A DNA stretch of 64,000 nt. It comes from Burkholderia seminalis DSM 23518 (GTDB lineage Bacteria; Pseudomonadota; Gammaproteobacteria; Burkholderiales; Burkholderiaceae). Below, piece by piece: positions 35,319 through 44,561 of the stretch. A program made the position numbers and the translations under genes. Under the pieces are notes generated by a model that was given only the letters and a program-made list of their open reading frames with translations, searched no databases and had not been told where the DNA came from. Where the stretch lies: positions 744,001 through 808,000 of the forward strand of contig NZ_CADFDK010000003.1 of NCBI RefSeq assembly GCF_902832885.1. The letters are read 5' to 3'. Numbering within the stretch: position 1 is the stretch's first letter; every line of letters starts with the position of its first letter.

Positions 35319-36218
35319 ATGAATACCCTTTCCTCATCGACGTCGCGCGGCACGCGACAACCGCTCGTCGCGGCAGGCGCGGTCGCGTTCACGATCGTCT
35401 CGTGGGCATCCGCATTCCCGTTCATCCGGATCGGCCTGCACGGCCTCGCACCGCTGCAGCTCGCGTCGGCACGTTTCGCGACCGCGGCGCTGCTGGTGAT
35501 CGCGTGGCTCGCGTGGCGGCGGCCGCCGCTGCCGGCGAAAGGCGACGCATTGCGCTTCGTCGCGTGCGGTTTTCTCGGCATCGCGCTGTACAACGCGCTG
35601 CTCAATACCGGCGAGCAGACCGTGTCGGCCGGCGCGGCGAGTTTCATCGTGAATACGCTGCCGATCTTCACCGCGCTGCTGGCCGCCGTGTTTCTGCGCG
35701 AGCGCTTCAACCGCTGGGGATGGCTCGGTTCGCTGGTCAGCCTCGCCGGCATCGCGGTGATCGCGCAAGGGCAGCCGGGCGGCCTCGTGCTCGGCTCGGG
35801 CAGCACGCTGATCCTCGGCGCGGCGCTGTGTTCCGCCAGCTATTTCGTGTTGCAGCGGCGGCTGATTCCCGTGTACGGCGCACTGGCCTGCACGGCATAC
35901 ACGCTGCTGGCCGGCGCGGTGCTGCTCACGCCCTGGCTGCCCGGCGCGCTCGGGTCGCTCGCCGGCGGGTCCCGCGACACGGCGCTGGCCGTCGTGGTGC
36001 TCGGCGTGTTCCCCGCCGCGCTGGGGTATGCGACCTGGACCTTCGCACTCGGCTACTTCGGCGCGGCCCGCGCGGCCAACTTCCTCTACCTGACGCCGGC
36101 GGTCGCGACGCTGCTGTCGATGGTACTGACGGGCGAGCGGCCCGGCATCGCGACGGCCTGCGGCGGCCTGCTGGCCATCGCAGGCGTGGTCTTCGTCGCA
36201 CTGCGCGGGCGTTCGTAG
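35319..36218 (+). CDS. EamA/DMT family transporter
   Basis: A 299-residue drug/metabolite transporter with ten predicted helices in two EamA repeats. The first repeat starts at VAFTIVSWASAFPFIRIGLHGLAPLQLASARFATAALLVI, with GAASFIVNTLPIFTALLAAVFLRERFNRWGWLGSLVSLAGIAVIA as its end motif. The second repeat ends with AANFLYLTPAVATLLSMVLTGERPGIATACGGLLAIAGVVFVAL. Such carriers export amino acids or metabolites across the inner membrane. It diverges from a GcvA-like LysR gene, which suggests inducible efflux. Confidence 0.93.
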   Translation: MNTLSSSTSRGTRQPLVAAGAVAFTIVSWASAFPFIRIGLHGLAPLQLASARFATAALLVIAWLAWRRPPLPAKGDALRFVACGFLGIALYNALLNTGEQTVSAGAASFIVNTLPIFTALLAAVFLRERFNRWGWLGSLVSLAGIAVIAQGQPGGLVLGSGSTLILGAALCSASYFVLQRRLIPVYGALACTAYTLLAGAVLLTPWLPGALGSLAGGSRDTALAVVVLGVFPAALGYATWTFALGYFGAARAANFLYLTPAVATLLSMVLTGERPGIATACGGLLAIAGVVFVALRGRS

Positions 36219-36856
36219 ATCGCCACCGCTTCGGTTGGCCGTGCCGGCCCGTCGATGCGGCAGCAGGCGGACCGAAACGCACCCCAGCTTCTGCGAAGCG
36301 GAATGGATCGTCCCGGGCAGGTGGTCGACACCCATTCGCCGACACAGGCGGGCTTGACCGTTAGTTGCATTAAGACGAACACCACCGTTGATGAAAGCCA
36401 GCCGACGAAACCGGATAGGCGATCGCAAGTGCCCAAACTGTGCAGACAAATCGACCGAACAGTTCCGGATTGACCGCGCGTCAGTGTCCATGGCTTCGCC
36501 CCGTCGCCCGGCCGAATAATGGATGCATCCGTAAGGACATCGACAGCGAACCGCAGCCGGTGGCCCGCCGCAGCGCACGATTTCCGGCATCCGGAGGCTT
36601 CGACATCCGGGCGTCCGCCCTTGCCGCGCGAGCCGCTACGCGATTCGCCGCGGCGCGCAAAATCGCCTTCGTATATATTCATACGAATTGCATGACGGCC
36701 GGCGACGATTCGCCCGCTCGTCCGGGCGAGCCCGTCATACCGCCGGACGCCATGCAAGTGACGCCCATGATGGGTATGGAGACTCGTCCGACCGCCCCGG
36801 CGCCTCGCCGGCCGGTCGAGACGTCAATAGAAAGACATTCAATTCGGAGATGGCAG
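36219..36856. other. 638-bp intergenic region upstream of the Liv-type binding protein
   Basis: No gene is supported here: the open frames across it show no family features and have no ribosome sites. Near the right end it contains a perfect inverted repeat at 36668-36687 in AT-rich sequence, about 170 bp before the binding-protein gene. The length leaves room for a small RNA or long leader, but I see no hairpin with a T-run. Confidence 0.45.
36668..36687. promoter_or_regulatory. Inverted repeat TTCGTAT-N6-ATACGAA
   Basis: Seven-base perfect arms with a 6-bp AT-rich spacer. The position, in an AT-rich island within GC-rich DNA and 170 bp ahead of the binding-protein gene, suits a regulator dimer site (TetR, GntR or LysR type). 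The corresponding regulator is not identified. Confidence 0.5.
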
Positions 36857-38011
36857 ATGGAACGAAGCACTGTCGGCATGCGCTGCAAACCCCTGATCAC
36901 CGTTGCACTGGCTGCCGCCGCATTCGCGGCCGCGTCGACGGCAATGGCCGACCAGGTCGTGAAGATCGGCAGCGTCGAACCGACGACGGGCGGCATCTCG
37001 CACCTCGGCAAGGACAACGAGAACGGTGCACGCCTCGCGGTCGAGGAAATCAACGCCAAGGGCCTGACGATCGGCGGCAAGAAGATCACGCTGCAGCTCG
37101 ACGCGCAGGATGACGCGGCCGACCCGCGGCAGGCCACGCAGGTTGCGCAGAAGCTCGTCGACGACAAGGTCGTCGCCGTCATCGGCCACCTGAACTCGGG
37201 TACGTCGATCCCGGCGTCGAAGATCTACAGCGACGCGGGCATCGTGCAGATCTCGCCGTCGGCCACCAACCCGACCTACACGCAGCAAGGCTTCAAGACG
37301 ACCTACCGCGTCGTCGCGACCGATGCGCAGCAGGGCCCCGCGCTCGCGAGCTACGCGCAGGCGAAGGGGGTGAAGAGCGTCGCGGTGATCGACGATTCGA
37401 CCGCGTACGGCCAGGGCCTCGCGAACGAGTTCGAGAAGAAGGCGAAGGCGCTCGGCCTGAAGGTGCTGTCGCACGACGCGACCAACGACAAGGCGGTCGA
37501 CTTCCGCGCGATCCTGACGAAGGTCAAGGGCGAGAATCCCGACGCGATCATGTACGGCGGCATGGACGCGACCGGCGGCCCGCTCGCGAAGCAGGCGAAG
37601 CAACTCGGCCTGCGCGCGAAGATCCTGTCCGGCGACGGCGTATGCACCGACTCGCTGGCCGAACTGGCCGGCCCGGCGGCCGACAACGTGCTGTGCTCGC
37701 AGGCCGGCGCGGCGCTCGAGAAGATGCCGGGCGGCGCGGACTTCCTCGCGAAGTACCAGAAGCGCTTCAACCAGGGCATCAAGTTCGATGCGCCGTTCGC
37801 GTACGACGCGGTCTACATCGCGGTCGATGCGATGAAGCGCGCGAACTCGACCGACCCCGCCAAGATCCTCGCCGCGATGCCGTCGACGAAGTACAACGGC
37901 GTGATCGGCACGACGACGTTCGACGCGAAGGGCGACCTGACGCACGGGATCATCTCGATCTACGGCTACAAGAGCGGCAAGAAGACCTTCCTCGATCAGG
38001 TGAAGATGTAA
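36857..38011 (+). CDS. Branched-chain amino acid ABC transporter substrate-binding protein (LivK-like)
   Basis: A 384-residue periplasmic binding protein of the Peripla_BP_6 family. The signal peptide runs MERSTVGMRCKPLITVALAA to about AMADQV. The mature part begins VVKIGSVEPTTGGISHLGKDNENGARLAVEEINAKGLTIGGKKI, the family signature. It continues with QVAQKLVDDKVVAVIGHLNSGTSIPASKIYSDAGIVQISPSATNPT and GQGLANEFEKKAKALGLKVL. GGAG at 36846-36849 precedes the ATG. No permease or ATPase genes are adjacent, so it is an orphan component that must work with a Liv transporter encoded elsewhere. Confidence 0.93.
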   Translation: MERSTVGMRCKPLITVALAAAAFAAASTAMADQVVKIGSVEPTTGGISHLGKDNENGARLAVEEINAKGLTIGGKKITLQLDAQDDAADPRQATQVAQKLVDDKVVAVIGHLNSGTSIPASKIYSDAGIVQISPSATNPTYTQQGFKTTYRVVATDAQQGPALASYAQAKGVKSVAVIDDSTAYGQGLANEFEKKAKALGLKVLSHDATNDKAVDFRAILTKVKGENPDAIMYGGMDATGGPLAKQAKQLGLRAKILSGDGVCTDSLAELAGPAADNVLCSQAGAALEKMPGGADFLAKYQKRFNQGIKFDAPFAYDAVYIAVDAMKRANSTDPAKILAAMPSTKYNGVIGTTTFDAKGDLTHGIISIYGYKSGKKTFLDQVKM

Positions 38012-38062
38012 CCCGCCGCGGCGCCGGCACGACGGGAACGCCACCCGTCGGCGCCGGGCGGG
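38012..38062 (+). terminator. Long GC-rich hairpin after the livK-like gene
   Basis: The hairpin starts one base after the stop codon. CCCGCC(g)CGGCGCCG pairs with CGGCGCCGGGCGGG, and an inner GACGGG/CCCGTC helix closes the top. It lacks a T-run, so it is either an attenuating or RNA-stabilising structure or a weak terminator. Such structures commonly protect abundant binding-protein mRNAs from decay. Confidence 0.55.
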
Positions 38063-38092
38063 TCGAATGCCGATTCACGGAGACGAAGCATC

Positions 38093-38395
38093 ATGTGTGC
38101 AATGGCGTATGCCGAATTCCAACAGGAGCTGAAGAAAGCGCAGTTGACGGCGCGCGAGTTCGCCCGCCTGATCCGGATGAACGAAAGTTCGATCACGAAC
38201 TATTCGAGCAAGGGCACCGTCCCGTCCCACCTCGCGGTCATCGCGAAACTGATCGGCACGCTGGCCGCGCACGAGATCGATTTCCGGCGCGTGATCCGGC
38301 AGATGCGGATCGAGCCGAAACGCCCGCGCGGCGGCGGCGTGTTTCCCGCGGCGGAAAAGCCGCGCGCGCGGAAGGCCGCGAAAGCCGACGCCTGA
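38093..38395 (+). CDS. Small XRE-like helix-turn-helix protein
   Basis: A 100-residue protein with an N-terminal helix-turn-helix (AYAEFQQELKKAQLTAREFARLIRMNESSITNYSSKGTVPSHLAVIAKLIG, about residues 5-55) resembling XRE/Cro-type domains. A basic tail follows (RRVIRQMRIEPKRPRGG...EKPRARKAAKADA), useful for nucleic acid binding. An ACGGAG site sits at 38077-38082, ahead of the ATG at 38093. It follows the LivK-like gene by 81 bp across the hairpin, in the same direction. No partner toxin gene is visible, so it is not clearly an antitoxin. Confidence 0.8.
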   Translation: MCAMAYAEFQQELKKAQLTAREFARLIRMNESSITNYSSKGTVPSHLAVIAKLIGTLAAHEIDFRRVIRQMRIEPKRPRGGGVFPAAEKPRARKAAKADA

Positions 38396-38489
38396 ACCGC
38401 GGCATGCGTCGCATGCGGCAACGCAGAGGGCCGCTCGATGCATCGATCGATGCCCCCTTGCGCGCCGCGCAAACCGCGCCGCCCGATCG

Positions 38490-41400
38490 TTACCCCGCCG
38501 CCCGCACGTGATCGAGCAGCGCCTGCAACGGATGGCGCACCTGCTTCGACGACAAGCGCTTCACCTGGCTGCGACATGAATACCCGGTCGCCAGCGCCTC
38601 GCCTTCGTCCGCGGGCCCGTCGACGCGCGCCGCCCACGACTGCGCATAGATCGTCCTCGACGTCGCGAGATTGCGCGCCTCGTGCCCGTACGTGCCCGAC
38701 ATCCCGCAGCATCCGGTCGACTCGACCTTCAATCGCAAACCGCGCCGCGCGAATACCTGCATCCATTGCTTGCCGCTGTCGGGCGCATTGGTCTTCTCGG
38801 TACAGTGCGGCAGCAACCGGTACGAACCGGTCACGCCGCTCGCGCCGGCTTCCGGCAGTGCCTGCAGCAGCCACTCCTGCGGCAGCGCAACTTTCGGTAC
38901 CTCGGCGAGCCCCGTCACCTTCAGGTATTCCTGCCGATACGTGAGCGTCATCGCCGGATCGAGGCCGACCAGCGATACGCCCGAACGCGCCAGCGCGGCC
39001 AGTTGCGTCGCATTGCGGATCGCGGCCTTCTCGAACGCGTGCAGAAAGCCCTGCACGTGCAGCGCCTTGCCGTTCGGTGCAAGCGGCGCGAGCCAGACCT
39101 GAAAGCCCGTACGCGCCGCCAGCTCGATCAGCGTCGCCAGCTGCTCGGTATCGAAATAGCGCGTGAACGTGTCCTGCACGATGACGACGCTGCGAACGCG
39201 CTGCGCGTCGCTCAGCGCGGCAAGCGCGCGCGGGTCGGCCGGCTTCACGCTCCATTGCCGGATCACGGCCGCGAGATCGAAGCGGCTCAGCAGCGGGCTG
39301 TCGACCATGCCGACCTGCCGTTCGAGCAGCGTGCGTACCCATCCCGCACGCATCAGCCCGTTGTACAGCGCCGGCACGCGCGCCATCCACGGCATCGTGA
39401 CTTCGAGCGAGCCGATCAGGTAGTCGCGCAGCGGCCGCAGGTAGCGCTGGTGATACAGCTCGAGAAAGCGCGAACGGAACTCGGGCACGTTGACCTTCAC
39501 GGGGCACTGCCCCGCGCACGACTTGCACGCGAGGCATCCGGCCATCGCGTCGTACACCTCGTGCGAGAAATCGGCGTCGCCGCCGCGCGCCGCGCGACTG
39601 TTGCGCCAGCGGGCGGCCAGGCCGCGCAGGAACGGCTGCCGCGCACGCGCCGCCGCGACGACGTCGATGCCGGCCTGTCCTTGCAGGCGCAACCATTCGC
39701 GCATCAGCGACGCGCGCCCCTTCGGCGACTGCACGCGTTCGCGCGTCGCCTTCCACGACGGGCACATCGCGTCGTCCGGATCGAAGTTGTAGCACGCGCC
39801 GTTGCCGTTGCAGTGCATCGCGGTGCCGTAGGCCTGCCACACGCGCTCGTCGATCTGCCGGTCGTGGTCGCCGCGCGTCGGCACTTCGTCGATCTTCAGC
39901 AGCCGCATCGTATTGTCCGGCGGCGTCGCGATCTTGCCCGGGTTGAACTGGTTGTGCGGATCGAACGCGGCCTTCAGTTGCTGCAGCGACGGATACAGCT
40001 CGCCGAAAAACGCCGGCGCGTACTCGGAGCGCACGCCCTTGCCGTGCTCGCCCCACAGCAGGCCGCCATGACGCTGCGTGAGTTCGGCCACTGCGTCCGA
40101 CACGGGCCGCACCAGCGCGGCCTGCTTCGGGTCCTTCATGTCGAGCGCCGGCCGTACATGCAGCACGCCCGCGTCGACGTGACCGAACATCCCGTACTGC
40201 AGCCCGTGGCCGTCGAGCAGCGCGCGGAATTCGGCAATGTACGCGGCGAGGTTCTCGGGCGGCACCGCGGTGTCCTCGACGAACGGCTGCGGACGCGCCT
40301 CGCCCTGCACGTTGCCGAGCAAGCCGACCGCGCGCTTGCGCATCGCATACACGCGCTTCACCGCATCGTCGCCGGCCGCGAGCGTATGGCCGAGGCGCTC
40401 CACGCTCGTATCGGTGCGCAGATGCTCGACGAACGCACGCACGCGCGCATCGACGTCGTCCGCATCGTCGCCGCTGAATTCGACCAGGTTGATGCCAAGT
40501 GTCGGCCGCCGGTCGTCCTGCGGGAAATACTCGGCCACGCTGCTCCACACGAAATCCTTCATCGCGAGCATCAGTACCGTCGAGTCGACGGTCTCGATCG
40601 ACAACGGCCGGTGCCCGAGCAGCGCGCGCGTCACGCAACGCATCCATGAAGCCCGCATAGCGCACGTTGACCAGCACCGAATACTTCGGGATCGGCAACA
40701 CGTTGAGCTGCGCCTCGACGACGAAGCCGAGCGAACCCTCCGCGCCGCACAGCACGCTGTTCAGGTTGAAGCGGCCGTCGGGTTCGCGCAGGTGCGCGAG
40801 GTCGTAGCCGGTCAGGCAGCGGTTGAGCTTCGGAAGCTTCGCGTCGATCAGCGCGGCCTGGTCGTCGCTGATGCGGCGCGCGGTGCGATAGACCTTGCCG
40901 ATGCGGTCCTGCCGCGCGCAACGGCGCGCCAGCTCGTCGTCGTCGAGCGCATCGCTGTGCAGCCGCTCGCCGCCCATCAGCACGAAATCGAGTGCGAGCA
41001 CGTGATCGCGCGTCTTGCCGTACGTGCAGCTGCCCTGCCCGCTCGCGTCGGTATTGATCATCCCGCCGACGGTCGCGCGGTTCGACGTCGACAGCTCCGG
41101 CGCGAAAAACAGTCCGTGCGGCTTCAGCGCCGCATTGAGCTGATCCTTGACGACGCCCGCCTGCACGCGCACCCAGCGCTGCTCGACGTCGATTTCGAGG
41201 ATCCGGTTCATGTTGCGCGACAGGTCGACGACGACGCCGTCGGTCAGCGACTGCCCGTTGGTGCCCGCGCCGCCGCCGCGCGCGGCCACCGCGACGTCGC
41301 GGTGCGCGGGTTCGGCCAGCAGCCGCGCCAGCAGCCGGACGTCGTCCGCATGCGCGGGGCAGATCACCGCCTGCGGCAGACGCTGGTAGATCGAGTTGTC

Positions 41401-41535
41401 GGTGGCCTGCACCGTCCGGTTCGCGTGGTCCGCGTGAATCTCCCCGGCGAATCCCGCCGCTTGCAGCGCGGCGAGGAAATCGCGGTAAACGTTCGCGGGC
41501 GGGCTGGCGGGACGGGGCAACGGGGCGATCGACAT
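38490..41535 (-). pseudogene. ydiJ: FAD-binding/4Fe-4S oxidoreductase (YdiJ-like D-2-hydroxyglutarate dehydrogenase), frameshifted
   Basis: Two frames together encode one protein of about 1015 residues, the length of YdiJ (about 1018). The N-terminal part (41535 to about 40630) is the FAD-binding half: VAARGGGAGTNGQSLTDGVVVDLSRNMNRI, ATVGGMINTDASGQGSCTYGKTRDHVLAL, and the AEGSLGFVVEAQLNVLP stretch. The C-terminal part (about 40625 to 38490) has the FAD-oxidase C domain, then 4Fe-4S ferredoxin and CCG cysteines (CLACKSCAGQCPVKVNVPEF, STGCCGMSGTYGHEARN). The frame changes in a GCGCGCGCG tract at 40622-40630. Reading across it needs two bases, consistent with loss of one GC unit: the protein runs ...FMDALRDAR then ALLGHRPLSIETVDS. 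It may be a real pseudogene, a slippage site or a base-calling error. Confidence 0.88.
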
Positions 41536-41687
41536 GGGTAAAAACGCAGTGTGGGTGGAGCCGGCCGGCTCGCGCGCACCGAAACATGATTTTTTAGCAA
41601 GTTTCCGCGCGACCGGGAATTCCAGTATCTTTGGATATTCCGCGAGAAACAAACGAATTCTTGCCCGGCGAATATTGCATAAAACTC

Positions 41688-42578
41688 ATGAATTACCGTC
41701 GCCTGACCCCGTCGATGTCATTGCTGCTCGTGTTCGAGGCCGCCGCGCGGCATGAAAGCTACACGCGCGCGGCCGAGGAGCTGTCGCTGAGCCAGAGCGC
41801 GATCAGCCGGCAGGTCCAGACGCTCGAGGACCAGCTCGGCGTGCCGCTGTTCCGGCGCGAAGGCCGCTCGGTGAAGCTAACCGAAGTCGGCCGCCGCTAT
41901 TTCGCCGAACTGAGCGGCGCGCTCGGGCGCATCCGCGGCGCGACGCTGCAGGCGATGTCGCACCAGGCGGGCGCCGGCACGCTGCGGCTCGCCACCTTGC
42001 CGACGTTCGGCTCGAAATGGCTGCTGCCGCACCTGCACGACTTCTACGCCGCGCATCCGGGCGTGACCGTGCACCTTCATTCACGGATCGGCACGATCGA
42101 TTTCCTCAACGACGACCTCGACGCGGCCATCACCGTCGGCGCGGGCGACTGGCCCGGCCTGCACGCGCACCGGTTGTACAACGAGTTCCTGATCGCGATC
42201 GCGCCGCCCGAGGCGGGCCGCGGCCGCAAGGCCGACGCGCGCACGCCGGCATGGGCCGCGAAGCAGACGCTGCTGGGCGTGACGAGCAACCAGCAGGCAT
42301 GGGCCGAATGGTTCTCGCACTATCGGCTCGACCATCGCCAGATGCGTATCGGCCCGAGCTTCGAGCTGACGTCCCACCTCATCCAGGCCGTGCGCGCCGG
42401 GATGGGGATCGGGCTGGTGCCGAAGGTACTGGTGGAGGATGAATTGAGCCGCGGCGAACTCGTGTCGATCGGCGACGCGATCACGAGCCAGCGCAGCTAC
42501 TACCTCGTCTATCCGCCCGGCAACGAGACGCTGCCGTCGCTCGCCGCGTTCCGTGAATGGCTGCTGGCGTCGTGCTGA
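41688..42578 (+). CDS. LysR family transcriptional regulator (GcvA-like)
   Basis: A 296-residue LysR protein. The helix-turn-helix lies in FEAAARHESYTRAAEELSLSQSAISRQVQTLEDQLGVPLFRREGRSVKLTEVGRRYF (about residues 17-73). The effector domain opens with TLRLATLPTFGSKWLLPHLHDFYAAHPGVTVHLHSRIG. This subgroup commonly controls amino acid or organic acid catabolic genes. It diverges from the YdiJ-like dehydrogenase gene 152 bp away, and is probably its activator. An upstream ATG at 41631 exists, but the ATG at 41688 (MNYRRLTPSMSLLLVFEA) matches the family start. Confidence 0.93.
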   Translation: MNYRRLTPSMSLLLVFEAAARHESYTRAAEELSLSQSAISRQVQTLEDQLGVPLFRREGRSVKLTEVGRRYFAELSGALGRIRGATLQAMSHQAGAGTLRLATLPTFGSKWLLPHLHDFYAAHPGVTVHLHSRIGTIDFLNDDLDAAITVGAGDWPGLHAHRLYNEFLIAIAPPEAGRGRKADARTPAWAAKQTLLGVTSNQQAWAEWFSHYRLDHRQMRIGPSFELTSHLIQAVRAGMGIGLVPKVLVEDELSRGELVSIGDAITSQRSYYLVYPPGNETLPSLAAFREWLLASC

Positions 42579-42599
42579 CGCGCGCCGGCCGCCGGCCGG

Positions 42600-43451
42600 T
42601 CAGGTGCGCCATTCGCCGAGAATCTGCTCGGCCAGGTAATCGCACGGCGGGCGCGCCGACTGCGCGCTGCGCGCGAGCACGACCTCGATCTCGCCCAGCG
42701 GCGGCAGCCCGTGGCTTTCCGAAAGCTGCACGAGGTGATCCGGAATGCAGCAGCGCGCCAGCGGCGCGACCGCGAGCCCGGCCTCCACCATGCTCAGTAT
42801 CCCGAGGTGGCTCGGGCTTTCGTACGACATCCGGTACGGGATCTTCCGCCGGTTCAGCGCCTTGACCGCGTGATCGCGCGCCATGCTGCCGCCGTGCGTG
42901 AAAAACGCCACCGGCAGCGGCCGCTCCTTCCACACGTCGCGTTTCGGCGACCCGACCCAGACGAGCGGCTCCATCCGGATCAGCTCGCCGGTCACGCCCT
43001 TGATCCGCGTGAGACACGCGAGGTCGACCGTGTTGTCCTTGAGCATCGGCACGAGCGCGCTGCTCGGCTGGCCGATCACGCGCACTTCGACGCGCGGATG
43101 CATCGCGGCGAATTTGCCGAGCACCTGCGGCAGCAGCGACGAAATGTAGTCGTCCGGCACGCCGATCGTCACGCGGCCGCGGATCTCCGGGCGCACCACC
43201 GACGCCCATGCCTCGTCGCGCAGCGCGAGCATCCGGCGGCCGTAGTCGGCGAGCATCGTGCCGTCGTCGGTGGCCGTCACGTTGCGCGTGTCGCGGATGA
43301 ACAGCGGCTTGCCGAGCGCGTCTTCCAGCGCCTTGATCTGCATGCTCACCGCCGACGGCGACCGGTGCACGGCCTGCGCGCCCTGCGCGAACGAGCCGGT
43401 GTCGGCGACGGCCACCACCATCGCGAGTACGTCGAGGTCGAGCTTTTTCAT
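42600..43451 (-). CDS. LysR family transcriptional regulator
   Basis: A 283-residue LysR regulator. The helix-turn-helix spans about residues 5-62 (LDVLAMVVAVADTGSFAQGAQAVHRSPSAVSMQIKALEDALGKPLFIRDTRNV), followed by the effector domain (GRVTIGVPDDYISSLLPQVLGKFAAMHPRVEVRVIGQPSS...ILSMVEAGLAVAPLARCCIP). It diverges from the LysE-type exporter with 110 bp between start codons. It ends 21 bp from the convergent GcvA-like LysR gene. Most probably it regulates the exporter in response to an amino acid. Confidence 0.93.
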   Translation of the reverse strand: MKKLDLDVLAMVVAVADTGSFAQGAQAVHRSPSAVSMQIKALEDALGKPLFIRDTRNVTATDDGTMLADYGRRMLALRDEAWASVVRPEIRGRVTIGVPDDYISSLLPQVLGKFAAMHPRVEVRVIGQPSSALVPMLKDNTVDLACLTRIKGVTGELIRMEPLVWVGSPKRDVWKERPLPVAFFTHGGSMARDHAVKALNRRKIPYRMSYESPSHLGILSMVEAGLAVAPLARCCIPDHLVQLSESHGLPPLGEIEVVLARSAQSARPPCDYLAEQILGEWRT

Positions 43452-43561
43452 GTCGATTCAGGAAATCTGATCAATCGATTCAGTTTATCCCGTTTTACTG
43501 CTCTCCTCCACGGCCGGACAATGAATCCCGTCAGCACTCACTCGATGCAGGAAGCGGAAAA

Positions 43562-44209
43562 ATGCACACGTCCGGATCGCTCTACGGATTTCTCGCCATC
43601 GGCGGCATGCTCGCGGTCACGCCCGGGCCGAACATGGTCTACGTGATGTCGCGCTCGATCGCGCAAGGCCGCACGGCCGGACTCATTTCGCTGGCCGGCG
43701 TGATGATCGGCTACCTGTTCTACATGTTCGGCGCGGCATTCGGCATCACGACGCTGTTCATGAGCGTGCCCTATGCGGGCAGCGTGCTGGGCGCGGTCGG
43801 GGCGGTCTACCTGCTGTATCTGGCATGGCAGGCGGTGCGGCCCGGCGGCCGCTCGCCGTTCGAGGTGCAGGCGTTGCCGAACGAGCAGCCGATGCGCCTG
43901 CTCGCGATGGGTGCGACGACGAGCGTGCTGAACCCGAAACTCGCGATGCTGTTCGTGTCGCTGCTGCCGCAGTTCATCGACTACCGGCAGGGCAGCGTGT
44001 TCGGCCAGTCGCTGTTTCTCGGCTCGCTGCTGATCGCCGCGTTCGCGTCGGCCAACGGGCTGGTGGCGATCTGCTCGAGCGGCATCGCGAAATTCCTGCG
44101 CGGGCGCCCGACGCTGCTGCTCGCGCAGCGCTGGGCGATGGGGCTCGTGCTTGGCGGCCTCGGCGTGCAGATGGTCCGGGAAGCATCGAAGCTGGCGGGC
44201 GTGGCGTGA
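43562..44209 (+). CDS. LysE/RhtB family translocator
   Basis: A 215-residue inner-membrane exporter with about six helices. It has the family start GFLAIGGMLAVTPGPNMVYVMSRSIAQGRTAGLISLAGVMIGYLFYM, the loop AYLLYLAWQAVR-like segment at VGAVYLLYLAWQAVRPGG, and MGATTSVLNPKLAMLFVSLLPQFID. LysE/RhtB proteins export amino acids or derivatives. An AGGAAGCGGA site precedes the ATG at 43562. It diverges from a LysR gene that is the likely inducer-dependent regulator. Confidence 0.94.
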   Translation: MHTSGSLYGFLAIGGMLAVTPGPNMVYVMSRSIAQGRTAGLISLAGVMIGYLFYMFGAAFGITTLFMSVPYAGSVLGAVGAVYLLYLAWQAVRPGGRSPFEVQALPNEQPMRLLAMGATTSVLNPKLAMLFVSLLPQFIDYRQGSVFGQSLFLGSLLIAAFASANGLVAICSSGIAKFLRGRPTLLLAQRWAMGLVLGGLGVQMVREASKLAGVA

Positions 44210-44561
44210 CGGCGGCGCGCGGGTAACGACATCCGCCTGCCGACGCGCGCGTGATGCCGTACAGCACGCACCGGCGCGCGTTGCGTCACTTCGCCGGCAG
44301 GTCGGCCGCCAGTTCGCGCAAGCGTGGGGGAAACCGGACGCGCAGCGAACGGCAGCTTCCGTTCGCTGTCGCGCGACGGCACATGTGCCACGAGCCGCGC
44401 CGCGACGCGGTGTGCGACCTCGATCGCTTCCGCATCGGAACCGATGAATCGATCGACGGATCCCCCAGGCATCCGTCGCCCCCTGTTTCGCTATACGAAG
44501 CGTCAGATCGGAACGGCCCGCGACAGCCGTCGCAGGCAACCTGCCTCGATCGGCCGGCGCG
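44210..44561. other. Intergenic region between convergent LysE-type and sfnG genes
   Basis: No coding features, no T-rich terminator and no repeats stand out in these 352 bp. It separates the ends of two convergent genes. Confidence 0.4.

Noticed and set aside
36086-36757. 223-codon minus-strand frame in the gap after the EamA gene
   Set aside because: It overlaps the EamA gene end, lacks a ribosome site and any recognisable domain, and its composition is typical of random GC-rich frames.
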